Notes: generated by a model from the letters alone, not told the origin. DNA of 36,400 nt from Microvirga tunisiensis (GCF_009296175.1 NZ_VOSK01000045.1:1-36400); one strand, 5' to 3'; positions 25,003 through 34,474 are shown, counted from the first letter of the stretch. Program-made: numbers and translations.

Positions 25003-26484
25003 TTAGCGGCGGCGCGGGCTCTTTTCGAGCCAGGCCACCTGGGCCCCGTCTCCGCGGCGTCCTTCCGGACGGCCGGATGCGGGCTTCCCTTGAGCGGGCC
25101 GCTGTCCCTGTGCCGGGCGCTGGCCTTGTGCCGGCCTCTGCTGGTTGCCGGCGGGCTGGCCGCTCTGCGGCTGAGCGTTGCCGCCGGGCTTTCCGCCGCG
25201 ACCGCGACGGCGCTTGGGGCCGCGATCGGCATTCGGATCGGCGCTGCGCGGCTGGCCGTGGCCCTGATGCCCGCGGGCATGGGGAGCCGGACGTCCGCGC
25301 AGCGGCTGTTCGCGGCGCTGATCGGAAGCCTCACCGGCCGCCGGAGCGGCAGGAAGGCCTTCGGGAAGCGGCATGACCGGCACCTTAAGGCGGGTCAGCT
25401 TCTCAATGTCCTTGAGGTAAGCCTTTTCCTCGTCGTTGCAGAACGAGATCGCGTGTCCGGTCGCCCCGGCACGGGCCGTGCGGCCGATGCGGTGGACGTA
25501 AGATTCCGGCACGTTCGGCAGGTCGTAGTTGATGACGTGGCTCACGCCCTCGACGTCGATGCCGCGCGCGGCGATATCGGTCGCCACCAGAACCCGGCAC
25601 GAGCCGTCCCGGAACCCGGCAAGCGCACGCTCGCGCTGCGGCTGGGACTTGTTGCCGTGAATGGCCGCGCCTGCGGTGCCGGCCTTGTCGAGGCCGCGCA
25701 CCACCTTGTCCGCGCCGTGCTTGGTGCGGGTGAAGACGAGGACGCGTTCGATCGACGGATCGCGCAGGAGCGTTTCGAGCAGGACCTGCTTGCGGCCGGT
25801 CTGCACGAAGATCACGCTCTGCTCGACGCGCTCGGCGGTGGTCGCCACCGGCGTGACGGCAACGTTGGCCGGATTGCGCAGGAAGGAATCGGCCAGCGTC
25901 GAGATCGTCTTCGGCATGGTGGCCGAGAAGAACAGGCTCTGGCGATCCTTCGGCAGCAGGGTCACGATGCGCTTGAGCGCATGGATGAAGCCGAGATCGA
26001 GCATCTGGTCGGCCTCGTCGAGGACGAGGATCTCGATCTCGCGCAGGCTCAGCGCCCTGCGGTCGATGAGGTCGATCAGGCGTCCGGGCGTGGCGACGAG
26101 AACGTCGACGCCATTCGCCAGCGCCTTCTCCTGGCGGGAGATGGTGACGCCGCCGAACACCACCTCGGTGGTGAGCCTGAGGTTACGGCCATAAGCGCGG
26201 AAGCTGTCAGCAATCTGGCTGGCGAGCTCACGGGTCGGGCTGAGCACGAGCACGCGGGGGCTCTTGGCCCGGCGCGGCTTCGGGTTCGCATTCAGGCGAT
26301 GCAGGATCGGCAGCGCGAAGGCGGCCGTCTTGCCGGTGCCGGTCTGGGCGATGCCGCAGACGTCGCGGCCTTCCATGGCATAGGGAATGGTCTGGGCCTG
26401 GATCGGCGTGGGCTTCTCATAGCCCTCGGCAGTCAAGGCCTTCAGGATCGGCTGGGCCAATCCGAAATCGGTGAAGAGTGTCAA
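25003..26484 (-). CDS. DEAD-box RNA helicase, RhlE-like
   Basis: The 493-residue protein has a Q-motif region (FGLAQPILKAL to PTPIQAQTIP), Walker A AQTGTGKT (about 46-53), DEAD (about 156-159), SAT (about 186-188) and HRIGRTARAG (about 330-339). After about residue 375 comes a low-complexity, Arg/Gly/Gln-rich tail with three tandem RPAQG[QK] hexapeptides, an RNA-binding type of tail. Such helicases remodel RNA in ribosome assembly and degradation. There is no ATG near the expected start. I chose the TTG at 26484 (MTLFTDFGLA), with TTGs at 26520 and 26544 as alternatives. Confidence 0.9.
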   Translation of the reverse strand: MTLFTDFGLAQPILKALTAEGYEKPTPIQAQTIPYAMEGRDVCGIAQTGTGKTAAFALPILHRLNANPKPRRAKSPRVLVLSPTRELASQIADSFRAYGRNLRLTTEVVFGGVTISRQEKALANGVDVLVATPGRLIDLIDRRALSLREIEILVLDEADQMLDLGFIHALKRIVTLLPKDRQSLFFSATMPKTISTLADSFLRNPANVAVTPVATTAERVEQSVIFVQTGRKQVLLETLLRDPSIERVLVFTRTKHGADKVVRGLDKAGTAGAAIHGNKSQPQRERALAGFRDGSCRVLVATDIAARGIDVEGVSHVINYDLPNVPESYVHRIGRTARAGATGHAISFCNDEEKAYLKDIEKLTRLKVPVMPLPEGLPAAPAAGEASDQRREQPLRGRPAPHARGHQGHGQPRSADPNADRGPKRRRGRGGKPGGNAQPQSGQPAGNQQRPAQGQRPAQGQRPAQGKPASGRPEGRRGDGAQVAWLEKSPRRR

Positions 26485-26554
26485 AGTGGATGTCTTTCGA
26501 ACGGATGCGGTGAGCCGCAAAGCAGGTTCGGCTTGATAAAGCAAAGGCGCTTCA

Positions 26555-26576
26555 GGGCTCTTTAAGGCGAGAGCCC
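26555..26576. promoter_or_regulatory. Inverted repeat upstream of the helicase gene
   Basis: GGGCTCT at 26555-26561 and AGAGCCC at 26570-26576 are perfect inverted copies with an 8-base spacer, in the upstream region of the helicase gene. It may form a leader hairpin, perhaps relevant to a helicase that controls its own expression. This is only a structural observation. Confidence 0.2.
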
Positions 26577-26755
26577 GCGTGATGGGGCCGTCGTATGATT
26601 GAGCGATTGAAGAAGGGAACCGGGGTCTTCGCCGTTTCGCGATTATCCGTCACGCAGTCCCGCTCAAGCTGCTCGATGATCGAGCGCCGTCGCCTGCTGT
26701 GCATATGGAGGCTAAAAACCTATCCGTCAACCTCAAGGCCTGACATAAAGCAAGA

Positions 26756-27958
26756 ATGTCTCCCCCCGGCTCAATGCCCTGGCGCTTCGTCTCGGCCCTG
26801 TCGTTCACCCAGCTGATCTCCTACGGGACGCTCTTCTACGCCTTCGCGCTCCTGATCGAGCCCATGGAGCGGGAGCTGGGATGGTCGAAGACCGCCCTGA
26901 CCGCCGCCTATTCCCTGGCCCTCGTCTCCTCCGCCTTCTTCGCATTTCCGGTCGGCCGGCTGATCGACCGGGGCTATGGCCGGGCCGTGATGACCGGCGG
27001 CTCCATCCTCGCCGCCCTGTTCCTCGCTCTTTGGGCATGGACGGACCATTACCTGCCTTTCGTGCTGATCTGGCTCGGCATCGGCGCGGCCATGAGCGCC
27101 GTGTTCTACGAGCCGGGCGTTGCGGTTCTGGCCTCCCGGCTCGGTCTTCTGACCCGTCGCGGGATCACCATCATGACCCTCGTCGGCGGGTTCGCCAGCA
27201 CGGTCTTCATCCCCCTCACCCATGTGCTGATCGAGGCTTATGGCTGGCGCGGCGCGCTGCTCGTTCTGGCTGCCTTGAACCTGGCAATCTGCGCCGTGCT
27301 GCATGCGTCGAGCATCCCGGCCGCGCCAACTCGTCCCAAGCAGAGCGACGAAAGCCACATCGCCGCCCGACCTGCGTCCGATCCCCGCCGTGTGCTCAAG
27401 AAGCCGGCCTTCTGGCTGTTCGTCGTCACCAGCGTGCTCCAAGGGATCATCTCCACGGGGATCCCGGTCCATCTGATCCCGATCCTGCTCGAGAGGGGCT
27501 TCACCATCGATGCCGCCGTGGCGGCCTACACGGTGATCGGTCCGGCCCAGGTCGCCGCGCGGTTTATGACCGGATTCGGTGAGCGCGCCATGAGCCTGAG
27601 GGGGATCGGCGTCGCCACGATGGCCCTGAGCGTCCTTGCCTTCGCCCTCCTGCCTTTCGTCCCGGGCGGATCCTGGCTGATTTTGGGATTCGCAGGCCTC
27701 TATGGTGCGGCCAACGGAATGCTGACCATCGTGCGCGCCCTCCTGCCGCCGGAACTGTTCGGCCGGGAGGATTACGGGGCGATCCAGGGCATGATCGCCA
27801 TGCCGGTCCGGATCGCCATGGCTGGCGCCCCCTTCGCCTTCGGCGCTCTCTGGGCCTCGCGGGGCAATTATGATGCCGTCGTGCTGCTGTGCTTGGGAAT
27901 GGCCGTGTGCGCCTTCGGCGCTTTCATGTTAAACCTAGCCTTGGCAAAAGAGCCCTGA
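26756..27958 (+). CDS. MFS transporter
   Basis: The 400-residue inner-membrane protein has about twelve hydrophobic helices in two halves, with a hydrophilic linker at about 180-205. The loop between TM2 and TM3 reads GRLIDRGYGRAV, the family's G-x-x-x-D-R-x-G-x-R motif. It resembles the monocarboxylate/oxalate-formate antiporter-like branch of MFS, but the substrate cannot be assigned. The ATG at 26756 is taken; ATG 26774 is possible. It precedes glpD but is separated from it by 200 bp containing palindromes, so co-transcription is uncertain. Confidence 0.88.
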   Translation: MSPPGSMPWRFVSALSFTQLISYGTLFYAFALLIEPMERELGWSKTALTAAYSLALVSSAFFAFPVGRLIDRGYGRAVMTGGSILAALFLALWAWTDHYLPFVLIWLGIGAAMSAVFYEPGVAVLASRLGLLTRRGITIMTLVGGFASTVFIPLTHVLIEAYGWRGALLVLAALNLAICAVLHASSIPAAPTRPKQSDESHIAARPASDPRRVLKKPAFWLFVVTSVLQGIISTGIPVHLIPILLERGFTIDAAVAAYTVIGPAQVAARFMTGFGERAMSLRGIGVATMALSVLAFALLPFVPGGSWLILGFAGLYGAANGMLTIVRALLPPELFGREDYGAIQGMIAMPVRIAMAGAPFAFGALWASRGNYDAVVLLCLGMAVCAFGAFMLNLALAKEP

Positions 27959-27979
27959 TCCCCTCGAGAATTCACTTGC

Positions 27980-28000
27980 TTTTGCGCACGATGCGCAAAA
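27980..28000. promoter_or_regulatory. Perfect 9-bp palindrome between the MFS gene and glpD
   Basis: TTTTGCGCA and TGCGCAAAA flank a 3-base CGA centre, giving a 21-bp near-perfect palindrome, 20 bp after the MFS stop and 160 bp before glpD. It lacks a following T-run, so it is a better candidate for a dimeric repressor site (for example a DeoR/GlpR-type or LacI-type regulator) than for a terminator. Regulator identity is a guess. Confidence 0.35.
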
Positions 28001-28057
28001 ATGGGCCGGTTTCCGCTCTGAACGATGCACAAGTTAGAAATGTTATCAGCGGATCGA

Positions 28058-28095
28058 TTCCCAAAAGTGCATTCCACTTTGAGGTCCGATGCATT
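28058..28095 (-). repeat. Dispersed palindromic repeat, copy 2
   Basis: Read on the minus strand this is GCATCGGACCTCAAAGTG, then a short spacer, then GCACTTTTGGGAA, matching the copy at 4147-4186 over nearly its whole length, with differences mainly in the loop. It ends about 65 bp before the glpD start. Confidence 0.6.
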
Positions 28096-28160
28096 AGACG
28101 GCTAAGGAAATCATGTGCAGGGTTCCTGGGGGACCCGGGTTGCAAGGAAAGACGAGTCTC

Positions 28161-29681
28161 GTGACGACAGTGACTGATCTTCTGATCGTGGGCGGCGGCA
28201 TCAACGGCGCGGGCATCGCGCGCGATGCGGTGGGCCGGGGCCTCTCGGTCGTGCTCTGCGAGCAGGGTGACCTGGCCGGCTACACCTCCTCCGCCTCCAC
28301 GAAGCTGATTCATGGCGGCCTGCGCTACCTGGAATATTACGAGTTCCGGCTGGTGCGCGAGGCCCTGTTCGAACGCGAGCGCCTGCTGGAATCCGCTCCC
28401 CACATCATCTGGCCCCTGCGCTTCATCCTACCTCATGAGAAGGGTATCCGCCCGGCCTGGTTCGTACGCCTCGGGCTGTTCATGTACGACCACCTGGCCC
28501 CGCGGAAGAAGCTGCCGGGGACGGAGGCGATCAAGCTCACCCGGCACCCTGCCGGCCAGGCCCTCAAGCCCGGGTTCGACACCGCCTTCGTCTATTCCGA
28601 CTGCTGGGTCGAGGACAGCCGCATGGTGGCCCTCAATGCTCTCGACGCCTTCGAGAAGGGCGCCGACATCCGGGTCCGCACCAAACTCGTTTCCGCCCGC
28701 CGCGAGGGCGATCTCTGGGTGGCGAGCCTCCAGGACGTGGAGTCGGGACAGACTGAGGAGGTCCGTGCGCGGGTCATCGTCAATGCCGGCGGTCCATTCG
28801 TGGCCGACGTGTTGAACTCCAAGCTCGGTCTCAACACCACCAAGAACGTGCGCCTGGTGAAGGGCAGCCACATCGTGGTGCCCCGGCTCTTCGACACCAA
28901 GGAAGCCTTCATTCTCCAGAACACGGACAAGCGGATCGTCTTCGCGATTCCGTACCAGGAGAAGTTCACCCTCATCGGCACCACGGACATCCCGGTCGAG
29001 TCGGTCCCCGACAAGAAGGTCGAGATCAGCCCGGATGAGATCCAGTATCTGTGCAACGTGGTGAACCACTTCTTCAAGCGCCAGGTCACGCCGGCGGAAG
29101 TGGTGTGGACCTATTCCGGCGTGCGCCCGCTCTTCGATGACGGCTCGAGCAACGCCTCCGCGGTGACCCGCGACTACGTGTTCGACATGGACGCGCCGCA
29201 GGGTCAGGCGCCGGTGCTATCGATCTTCGGCGGCAAGATCACCACCTTCCGCAAGCTCTCCGAGCACGCCCTCGAGGAGTTGAAGCCCTTCTTCCCCAGC
29301 ATGAAGCCGTCCTGGACGGAGAAGGCGAAGATGCCGGGCGGCGACATGCCGGATGCGGATTTCGACCGCTTCTTCGCCACCGTGCGCCAGCGCTGGCCCT
29401 TCCTGCCCGAGCATCTCGCCCATCGCCTGGCGCGGGCCTACGGCACGCGGATGGAAGAGCTTCTGGGTTCCGCCACGTCGCTCGCCGATCTCGGCGAGGA
29501 TTTCGGCGCCGGGCTGATGGCGGCGGAGGTCGATTACCTCGTGCGCCGCGAATGGGCGCGCACGGCCGAAGACATCCTCTGGCGCCGCTCGAAGCTCGGG
29601 CTGCATGTGCCGGTTGACGCTGCGGCCAAGATCGATGCCTATTTGGCCAAGAAGAAAGTGGCGTCCGTCGCCGCGCAGTAA
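28161..29681 (+). CDS. glpD: Aerobic glycerol-3-phosphate dehydrogenase
   Basis: This FAD enzyme oxidises sn-glycerol-3-phosphate to dihydroxyacetone phosphate at the inner membrane and passes electrons to quinone. The 506-residue protein starts with the FAD-binding [18 protein letters not shown]. It then shows [38 protein letters not shown] and [12 protein letters not shown], all family signatures, and a DAO_C-type C-terminal domain. The start is the GTG at 28161 behind GGAAAGA. It is followed 14 bp later by glpK, so the two genes form a glycerol catabolic operon. No facilitator or glpR is in the window. Confidence 0.95.
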   Translation: MTTVTDLLIVGGGINGAGIARDAVGRGLSVVLCEQGDLAGYTSSASTKLIHGGLRYLEYYEFRLVREALFERERLLESAPHIIWPLRFILPHEKGIRPAWFVRLGLFMYDHLAPRKKLPGTEAIKLTRHPAGQALKPGFDTAFVYSDCWVEDSRMVALNALDAFEKGADIRVRTKLVSARREGDLWVASLQDVESGQTEEVRARVIVNAGGPFVADVLNSKLGLNTTKNVRLVKGSHIVVPRLFDTKEAFILQNTDKRIVFAIPYQEKFTLIGTTDIPVESVPDKKVEISPDEIQYLCNVVNHFFKRQVTPAEVVWTYSGVRPLFDDGSSNASAVTRDYVFDMDAPQGQAPVLSIFGGKITTFRKLSEHALEELKPFFPSMKPSWTEKAKMPGGDMPDADFDRFFATVRQRWPFLPEHLAHRLARAYGTRMEELLGSATSLADLGEDFGAGLMAAEVDYLVRREWARTAEDILWRRSKLGLHVPVDAAAKIDAYLAKKKVASVAAQ

Positions 29682-29695
29682 CATCGGGGAAGGAT

Positions 29696-31192
<1,497 letters not shown>

Positions 31193-31204
31193 CGCGAAGA
31201 ACAG

Positions 31205-31240
31205 GCGGCAGCAACGCGCATTCGGTGCTGCCGCGATCCT
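31205..31240 (+). terminator. Probable terminator of glpD-glpK
   Basis: GCGGCAGCA at 31205-31213 and TGCTGCCGC at 31226-31234 form a perfect 9-bp GC-rich stem with a 12-base loop, 12 bases after the glpK stop, followed by GATCCTTTT. The T-run is short and not immediate, so efficiency is uncertain. Confidence 0.55.
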
Positions 31241-31246
31241 TTTCGA

Positions 31247-31672
31247 TCATGCCGCCGGCAGAGCGGCGCGGATCTTCGAGGCTAAATCCTCCAGCACCTC
31301 AGGTTTTTCCATCTGACCCGTATGAGGCTTCAGCGCCACCCCTTCGAAGCGGGGGAGCACATGGAAGTGGATGTGGAAGACCACCTGCCCGCCTGCGCTC
31401 TCGTTGAATTGCTGGATCGTCAGGCCGTCGGCCGACAGCGCCTTCTTGGCGGCCTTCCCGACGATCTGAACCGCCTTCGCCAATTCGGCCAGATCGTCGG
31501 GCTCGACATCGAGGAGGTTGCGGGCCTTGGTTTTGGGAATGACAAGCACATGCCCGTCACCGCGCGGCATGACGTCCATGAAGGCGAGCACGCGATCCGT
31601 CTCGTAAACCTTTTGGCATGGAAGCTCACCGCGTAGGATCTTCGCGAACACGTTGTCGTCATCGTAGGTCAT
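31247..31672 (-). CDS. HIT family nucleotide hydrolase
   Basis: The 141-residue protein is a histidine-triad (HINT-branch) hydrolase. It shows VFAKILRGELPCQKVYE at the start, MPRGDGHVLVIPK in the middle, and the catalytic triad H100-I-H102-F-H104 in VVFHIHFHVLP. Family members hydrolyse AMP-lysine or other nucleoside phosphoramidates in the cytoplasm. The ATG at 31672 (MTYDDDNV) follows a GAGGGCGGG; the frame extends further upstream, but the fold begins here. It is convergent with glpK. Confidence 0.92.
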   Translation of the reverse strand: MTYDDDNVFAKILRGELPCQKVYETDRVLAFMDVMPRGDGHVLVIPKTKARNLLDVEPDDLAELAKAVQIVGKAAKKALSADGLTIQQFNESAGGQVVFHIHFHVLPRFEGVALKPHTGQMEKPEVLEDLASKIRAALPAA

Positions 31673-32113
31673 CCCGCCCTCTCTTCCTGAACCATCATCC
31701 TGAGCGCCCCGAAGGAACGCCTGCGCCACGTCTTTTATACCGTTCCAGGCGGACAATCATCTCTCCTGATCGGCGTCCGCGCCCGCAGCCAAGTCCCCTT
31801 GTCGAGAGTCATCCCCTGCCGACGTCGCAGCATTCCTGGCTCCTGATTTCAGACGACGAGAATAGCCGCCGATTTATTCGCAAATATAACCACCCTCCAA
31901 CTTGCGATGATGCAAGTACCTTCTTGGTTCATATTCCCATGAACAAGATGTTGCCACGTTTATCCAGCTCAAACATTTGAGCCAAGCGTAACAATTCGCA
32001 TCGAATGAATATTTTCATGGAATTTTTTTGCAAAGGTTCGCTCTTCCTCATCGGAACCATCGAATCCGAGAGCGGTTGAAGAAGCACGGACACGATTCGA
32101 TAAGGAGGCATAA
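31673..32113. other. 441-bp intergenic region with a stress promoter
   Basis: Between the HIT gene and the KGG gene I find no credible protein gene. The right half (about 31860-32040) is clearly more AT-rich than the surroundings, including a run of seven T at 32024-32030. An EcfG-type promoter match lies at 32053-32077. The left part is GC-rich and carries no recognisable repeat. Confidence 0.5.
32053..32077 (+). promoter_or_regulatory. EcfG-type promoter for the KGG stress gene
   Basis: GGAAC at 32053-32057 and GGTT at 32074-32077 are separated by 16 bases. The alphaproteobacterial EcfG consensus is GGAAC-N16/17-CGTT, so one base of the -10 element differs. The predicted transcript would start near 32085, giving a leader of about 30 bases. 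The downstream gene belongs to a stress-protein family, which supports the call. Confidence 0.65.
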
Positions 32114-32308
32114 ATGACGCCAGGTAGTTCGACCTCGAAGCGTGGCTTCGCGTCGATGGACTCTGACCGGCAGCGCGAAATTGCGAGCAAAGGGGGTAAG
32201 AGCGTTCCCGCCGAGAAGCGGTCTTTCTCTCAGGATCGCGAACTCGCCTCCGAAGCCGGCCGCAAAGGCGGTCAGGCCTCGGGCAACACGCGTGGCAACC
32301 AGGAATAA
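32114..32308 (+). CDS. KGG-motif stress-induced protein (YciG/con-10-like)
   Basis: The 64-residue hydrophilic protein has two K-G-G motifs (residues 26-28 and 51-53) in the setting GFASMDSDRQREIASKGG and ASEAGRKGGQASG, the pattern of the KGG repeat family (PF10685) found in bacterial general-stress proteins. It is probably an intrinsically disordered cytoplasmic protein; its molecular role is unknown. AAGGAGG sits at an ideal distance before the ATG. An EcfG-type promoter is upstream and a terminator lies directly after, so it is a single-gene unit. Confidence 0.9.
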   Translation: MTPGSSTSKRGFASMDSDRQREIASKGGKSVPAEKRSFSQDRELASEAGRKGGQASGNTRGNQE

Positions 32309-32333
32309 TTCATTTCTGATGCATACGGGTTTG

Positions 32334-32360
32334 GGGGCCGCTGAGCGGCCCCTTTACTTT
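32334..32360 (+). terminator. Rho-independent terminator of the KGG gene
   Basis: GGGGCCGC at 32334-32341 and GCGGCCCC at 32345-32352 form a perfect 8-bp stem with a TGA loop, followed by TTTACTTTTG, 26 bases after the KGG stop codon. Confidence 0.8.
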
Positions 32361-32388
32361 TGAATTCTACATAAAAGCTCGCGGCGCC

Positions 32389-33291
32389 TCATCCGGATGC
32401 TGCCGTCTTCATGATCTTCTTTTCCGAAAGGGATAGGGCCGTCGCGGCCAGCATGATTCCCATGCCAACACCTTCGGCCCAACCGAAGGGCTCATTCGCA
32501 TAAACGACCCCGACGGCAACGGCGATGATCGGGCTGACGAAGGCATAAAGCCCCGCCCGAAAGGCGCCCCAGTCGCGCACGAGCCCAAGATAGATCCAGA
32601 ACGCGATCAGCGACCCCCCAAATACCAGGATGCTCAGGCCGAAAATGGCTCTTGCGTCGAAAAGCCCGGCGAAATGCGCTGGATCGTATCCTTCGATGAG
32701 GAGGGAAACAGGGACGAGCGCAATTCCCCCGATGAGGCTCTGCCAGAAGGCGAGCACCAGGGGCGGCATGGACAGGGTCAGCGGTCGGCTGATCACCGAG
32801 CCCCAGGCATAGGACACGGTCCCGATGGCAACCGCGATAAGACCGAAGATCGGCATCGTGCCGCTCTGAGCCTCGCCCGTTCGACCGGAGAACAGAAGAA
32901 CGAGCCCCAGGATCCCGAGCCCGATGGCGCCGATGCGCCGCATCGTGATCCGCTCCTGGCCGTAGAGGGCTCCAATGCCCACCAGGAAGATGGGCATCAA
33001 CGACAGGTTCACGATCGCGGACAGCCCGCTCGGAGCTCTCGCGACACCCCAGAACAGGAAACTGTAGCAACCCGTGGTGATCAGGAGAGAGGCGACGACG
33101 ATGCGGCCGAACTGGCTGGAGCGCAGGGACAGGCCTTGCGCCAAAGCGACCACAAGAAAGCAGGGTCCGGCAAGCAGAAAGCGCATCGCGGCGAGAAAGA
33201 TCGGCGGGACGACCTCCGAGGCTACCTTCATCGGCAGCCACGTCAGTCCCCAGATGAGCGCCATCAGGGCGAAAGCTGCGATGCGACTCAC
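32389..33291 (-). CDS. DMT-superfamily (EamA) transporter
   Basis: The 300-residue protein has about ten hydrophobic helices arranged as two EamA repeats. It shows the ALIWGLTWLPMKVASEVVPP start typical of the family, the GERITMRRIGAIGLGILGLVLL-like helix pair at the end of repeat one, and a mirrored segment in repeat two (FVSPIIAVAVGVVYANEPFGWAEGVG). Members export amino acids or metabolites; the substrate is unknown. No EcfG-like promoter is seen upstream, unlike its neighbours to the right. Confidence 0.9.
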   Translation of the reverse strand: MSRIAAFALMALIWGLTWLPMKVASEVVPPIFLAAMRFLLAGPCFLVVALAQGLSLRSSQFGRIVVASLLITTGCYSFLFWGVARAPSGLSAIVNLSLMPIFLVGIGALYGQERITMRRIGAIGLGILGLVLLFSGRTGEAQSGTMPIFGLIAVAIGTVSYAWGSVISRPLTLSMPPLVLAFWQSLIGGIALVPVSLLIEGYDPAHFAGLFDARAIFGLSILVFGGSLIAFWIYLGLVRDWGAFRAGLYAFVSPIIAVAVGVVYANEPFGWAEGVGMGIMLAATALSLSEKKIMKTAASG

Positions 33292-33435
33292 GCTCTAGGC
33301 CCGAAGACGGTCATTCCGTTTTCCAATGATCGATTGCGACCGGCCCATCGTGCCAGCAGGGAGAGGGATTGAACAGCCGATTGCGCGGCTCTTCACAGGC
33401 AAGGCAAGGTTTTTTGAGCTCGACCGGGATCGAGC

Positions 33436-33984
33436 TTAGTTCCTGAAGTTGAACTCCGCCTTGCCCAAAGTGGCCTCAACGAGGACGGCTTCGGATGGTC
33501 CATAGCCCATCATAGCCCTGAAGTCGGGCAGGCTTGGAGGCCCGAACACAAGAGTCCCGATGTCCATCTGGCGGACGATTTCTCCGGCGAGTGTCACCAC
33601 AACATCGAGCGACGCGATATCCAGGTATGCGGCTGCCTCGAGGGCGACGTCTGACGCGGTATTGTGCAGGGAACTCATCAACGCCAGCAGGCAGTACTCG
33701 TCCATGCTCCCGTGACGGGATCCGAGAGGCCGATGGGAAAACGGCCTGCCTCGCTGCCGGGTCAAAGCGAAAGCCAGCAGCAAGGCGTCCGACACGATGC
33801 CCTTGGCCGCTTCGGCTTGAGTATAGGATGCCAGCCCCTGCTCCGGCCCGTCGAGAAGAGCCAGATCGTATTGATCCTCGAGGCTGCTGAGCGACCGGAA
33901 TACGTCGATGCCCCCCACCATGCTCGGATGAAACAGGAATGCGACAGATCCAGGAGTTGCCGAATGCAGGGACACTTCAACCAT
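33436..33984 (-). CDS. Hypothetical protein, second gene of a stress-type operon
   Basis: I do not recognise this 182-residue protein. It has no signal peptide or clear membrane helix. Composition is mixed alpha/beta with hydrophobic strands (DVVVTLAGEIV, TLVFGPP) and an alanine-rich helix at about 108-120. The ATG at 33984 lies 13 bases after the stop of the small gene upstream, with AAGG about 11 bases ahead of the start. It therefore shares the EcfG-type promoter at 34267-34291. A role in stress adaptation is inferred only from that promoter. Confidence 0.65.
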   Translation of the reverse strand: MVEVSLHSATPGSVAFLFHPSMVGGIDVFRSLSSLEDQYDLALLDGPEQGLASYTQAEAAKGIVSDALLLAFALTRQRGRPFSHRPLGSRHGSMDEYCLLALMSSLHNTASDVALEAAAYLDIASLDVVVTLAGEIVRQMDIGTLVFGPPSLPDFRAMMGYGPSEAVLVEATLGKAEFNFRN

Positions 33985-33997
33985 CTATAGACAAACC

Positions 33998-34234
33998 TTA
34001 GATACGCGGACTGCTTGCCGTCGGCACCACGTGGGGCAATGCCGGGACGAGCAGATGCCGTCTCAGCAACAGGGGGCAGGTCACCTCGTCCTGACTGCAA
34101 ACGGGAATGATGCCGCTGAGCATGGAGGCCACAGACGGCCTGTCTCTCGGGGGGGAACTCGAAGCGAGCCGGGAAAACTCATCTGGAAGCTCTTCCTGGC
34201 AAAGCACCGCGTCCAGTTCATTCGTGGCTGTCAT
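33998..34234 (-). CDS. Small hypothetical protein, first gene of a stress-type operon
   Basis: The 78-residue frame starts at an ATG (34234) preceded by GGAGGGAG at good spacing and 25-30 bases downstream of the predicted start of an EcfG-type promoter, which is why I accept it despite no known family. The N-terminal half is acidic (ELDAVLCQEELPDEFSRL) and the C-terminal half is hydrophobic and proline-containing. It could be a small regulator or a partner of the 182-residue protein encoded 13 bases downstream. Function unknown. Confidence 0.6.
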   Translation of the reverse strand: MTATNELDAVLCQEELPDEFSRLASSSPPRDRPSVASMLSGIIPVCSQDEVTCPLLLRRHLLVPALPHVVPTASSPRI

Positions 34235-34266
34235 CGTCGCTCCCTCCGCATTGCGCTTGGAACGGC

Positions 34267-34291
34267 AACGTATGCGCCAATCCTCGGTTCC
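34267..34291 (-). promoter_or_regulatory. EcfG-type promoter for the unknown two-gene operon
   Basis: On the minus strand GGAAC (34291-34287), 16 bases, then CGTT (34270-34267): an exact match to the EcfG general-stress consensus. The start codon at 34234 is about 33 bases from the -10 element, the usual leader length. Confidence 0.8.
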
Positions 34292-34350
34292 GTGCGGCAA
34301 GACGTCTGGCCCCTTTGCGGGCAGACGGGAAAGAATCTCGTATGGATTTC

Positions 34351-34375
34351 GGAACCGCCCCGATGGAACGGCGTT
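34351..34375 (+). promoter_or_regulatory. EcfG-type promoter firing rightward with no downstream protein gene
   Basis: GGAAC at 34351-34355, 16 bases, then CGTT at 34372-34375: again an exact consensus match, on the plus strand and divergent from the promoter at 34267-34291. No start codon with a plausible frame follows before the terminator at 34420-34453, so the transcript is predicted to be non-coding. Confidence 0.75.
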
Positions 34376-34381
34376 CGGATC

Positions 34382-34453
34382 TCAACCGGTCCGAATGCCC
34401 CCTTGGACTGGCACCTTCCAGGCGCAGCTGAATCAGCTGCGCCTTTTATTTTT
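34382..34453 (+). ncRNA. Candidate EcfG-dependent small RNA, about 70 nt
   Basis: The transcript is bounded by an exact EcfG-type promoter (start expected about 7 bases after CGTT) and a strong intrinsic terminator. It would fold into two stem-loops. The first pairs CCGGTCC (34386-34392) with GGACTGG (34405-34411), using one G-U pair and exposing a loop containing GCCCCCUU. The second is the terminator hairpin. The linker between them reads CACCUUCC. C-rich single-stranded segments of this kind suit pairing with Shine-Dalgarno regions, as in the stress sRNA GsrN of Caulobacter, which is also under its general-stress sigma factor. Sequence homology to GsrN is not claimed. The start position is approximate. 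Confidence 0.6.
34420..34453 (+). terminator. Strong Rho-independent terminator on the plus strand
   Basis: AGGCGCAGCTG at 34420-34430 and CAGCTGCGCCT at 34434-34444 make a perfect 11-bp stem with an AAT loop, followed by TTTATTTTT. No plus-strand protein gene ends nearby. This terminator therefore needs another transcript, which is the main argument for the small RNA. Confidence 0.85.
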
Positions 34454-34474
34454 GGTGATCCGATAGCGGCACCC

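Noticed and set aside
24811..26565. Long plus-strand open frame (584 codons) opposite the RhlE-like helicase
   Set aside because: It is the antisense shadow of a GC-rich gene: the opposite strand encodes complete DEAD-box motifs, and this frame has no family features or ribosome-binding site.
26615..26637. GGAAC followed by CGTT upstream of the MFS gene
   Set aside because: The spacing is only 12 bases, outside the 16-17 tolerated by EcfG promoters.
33998..34234. The idea that the 78- and 182-residue proteins are a toxin-antitoxin pair
   Set aside because: The gene order and the small acidic first protein would fit, but the second protein is large for a toxin, has no nuclease or kinase motif, and the stress promoter gives a simpler explanation.
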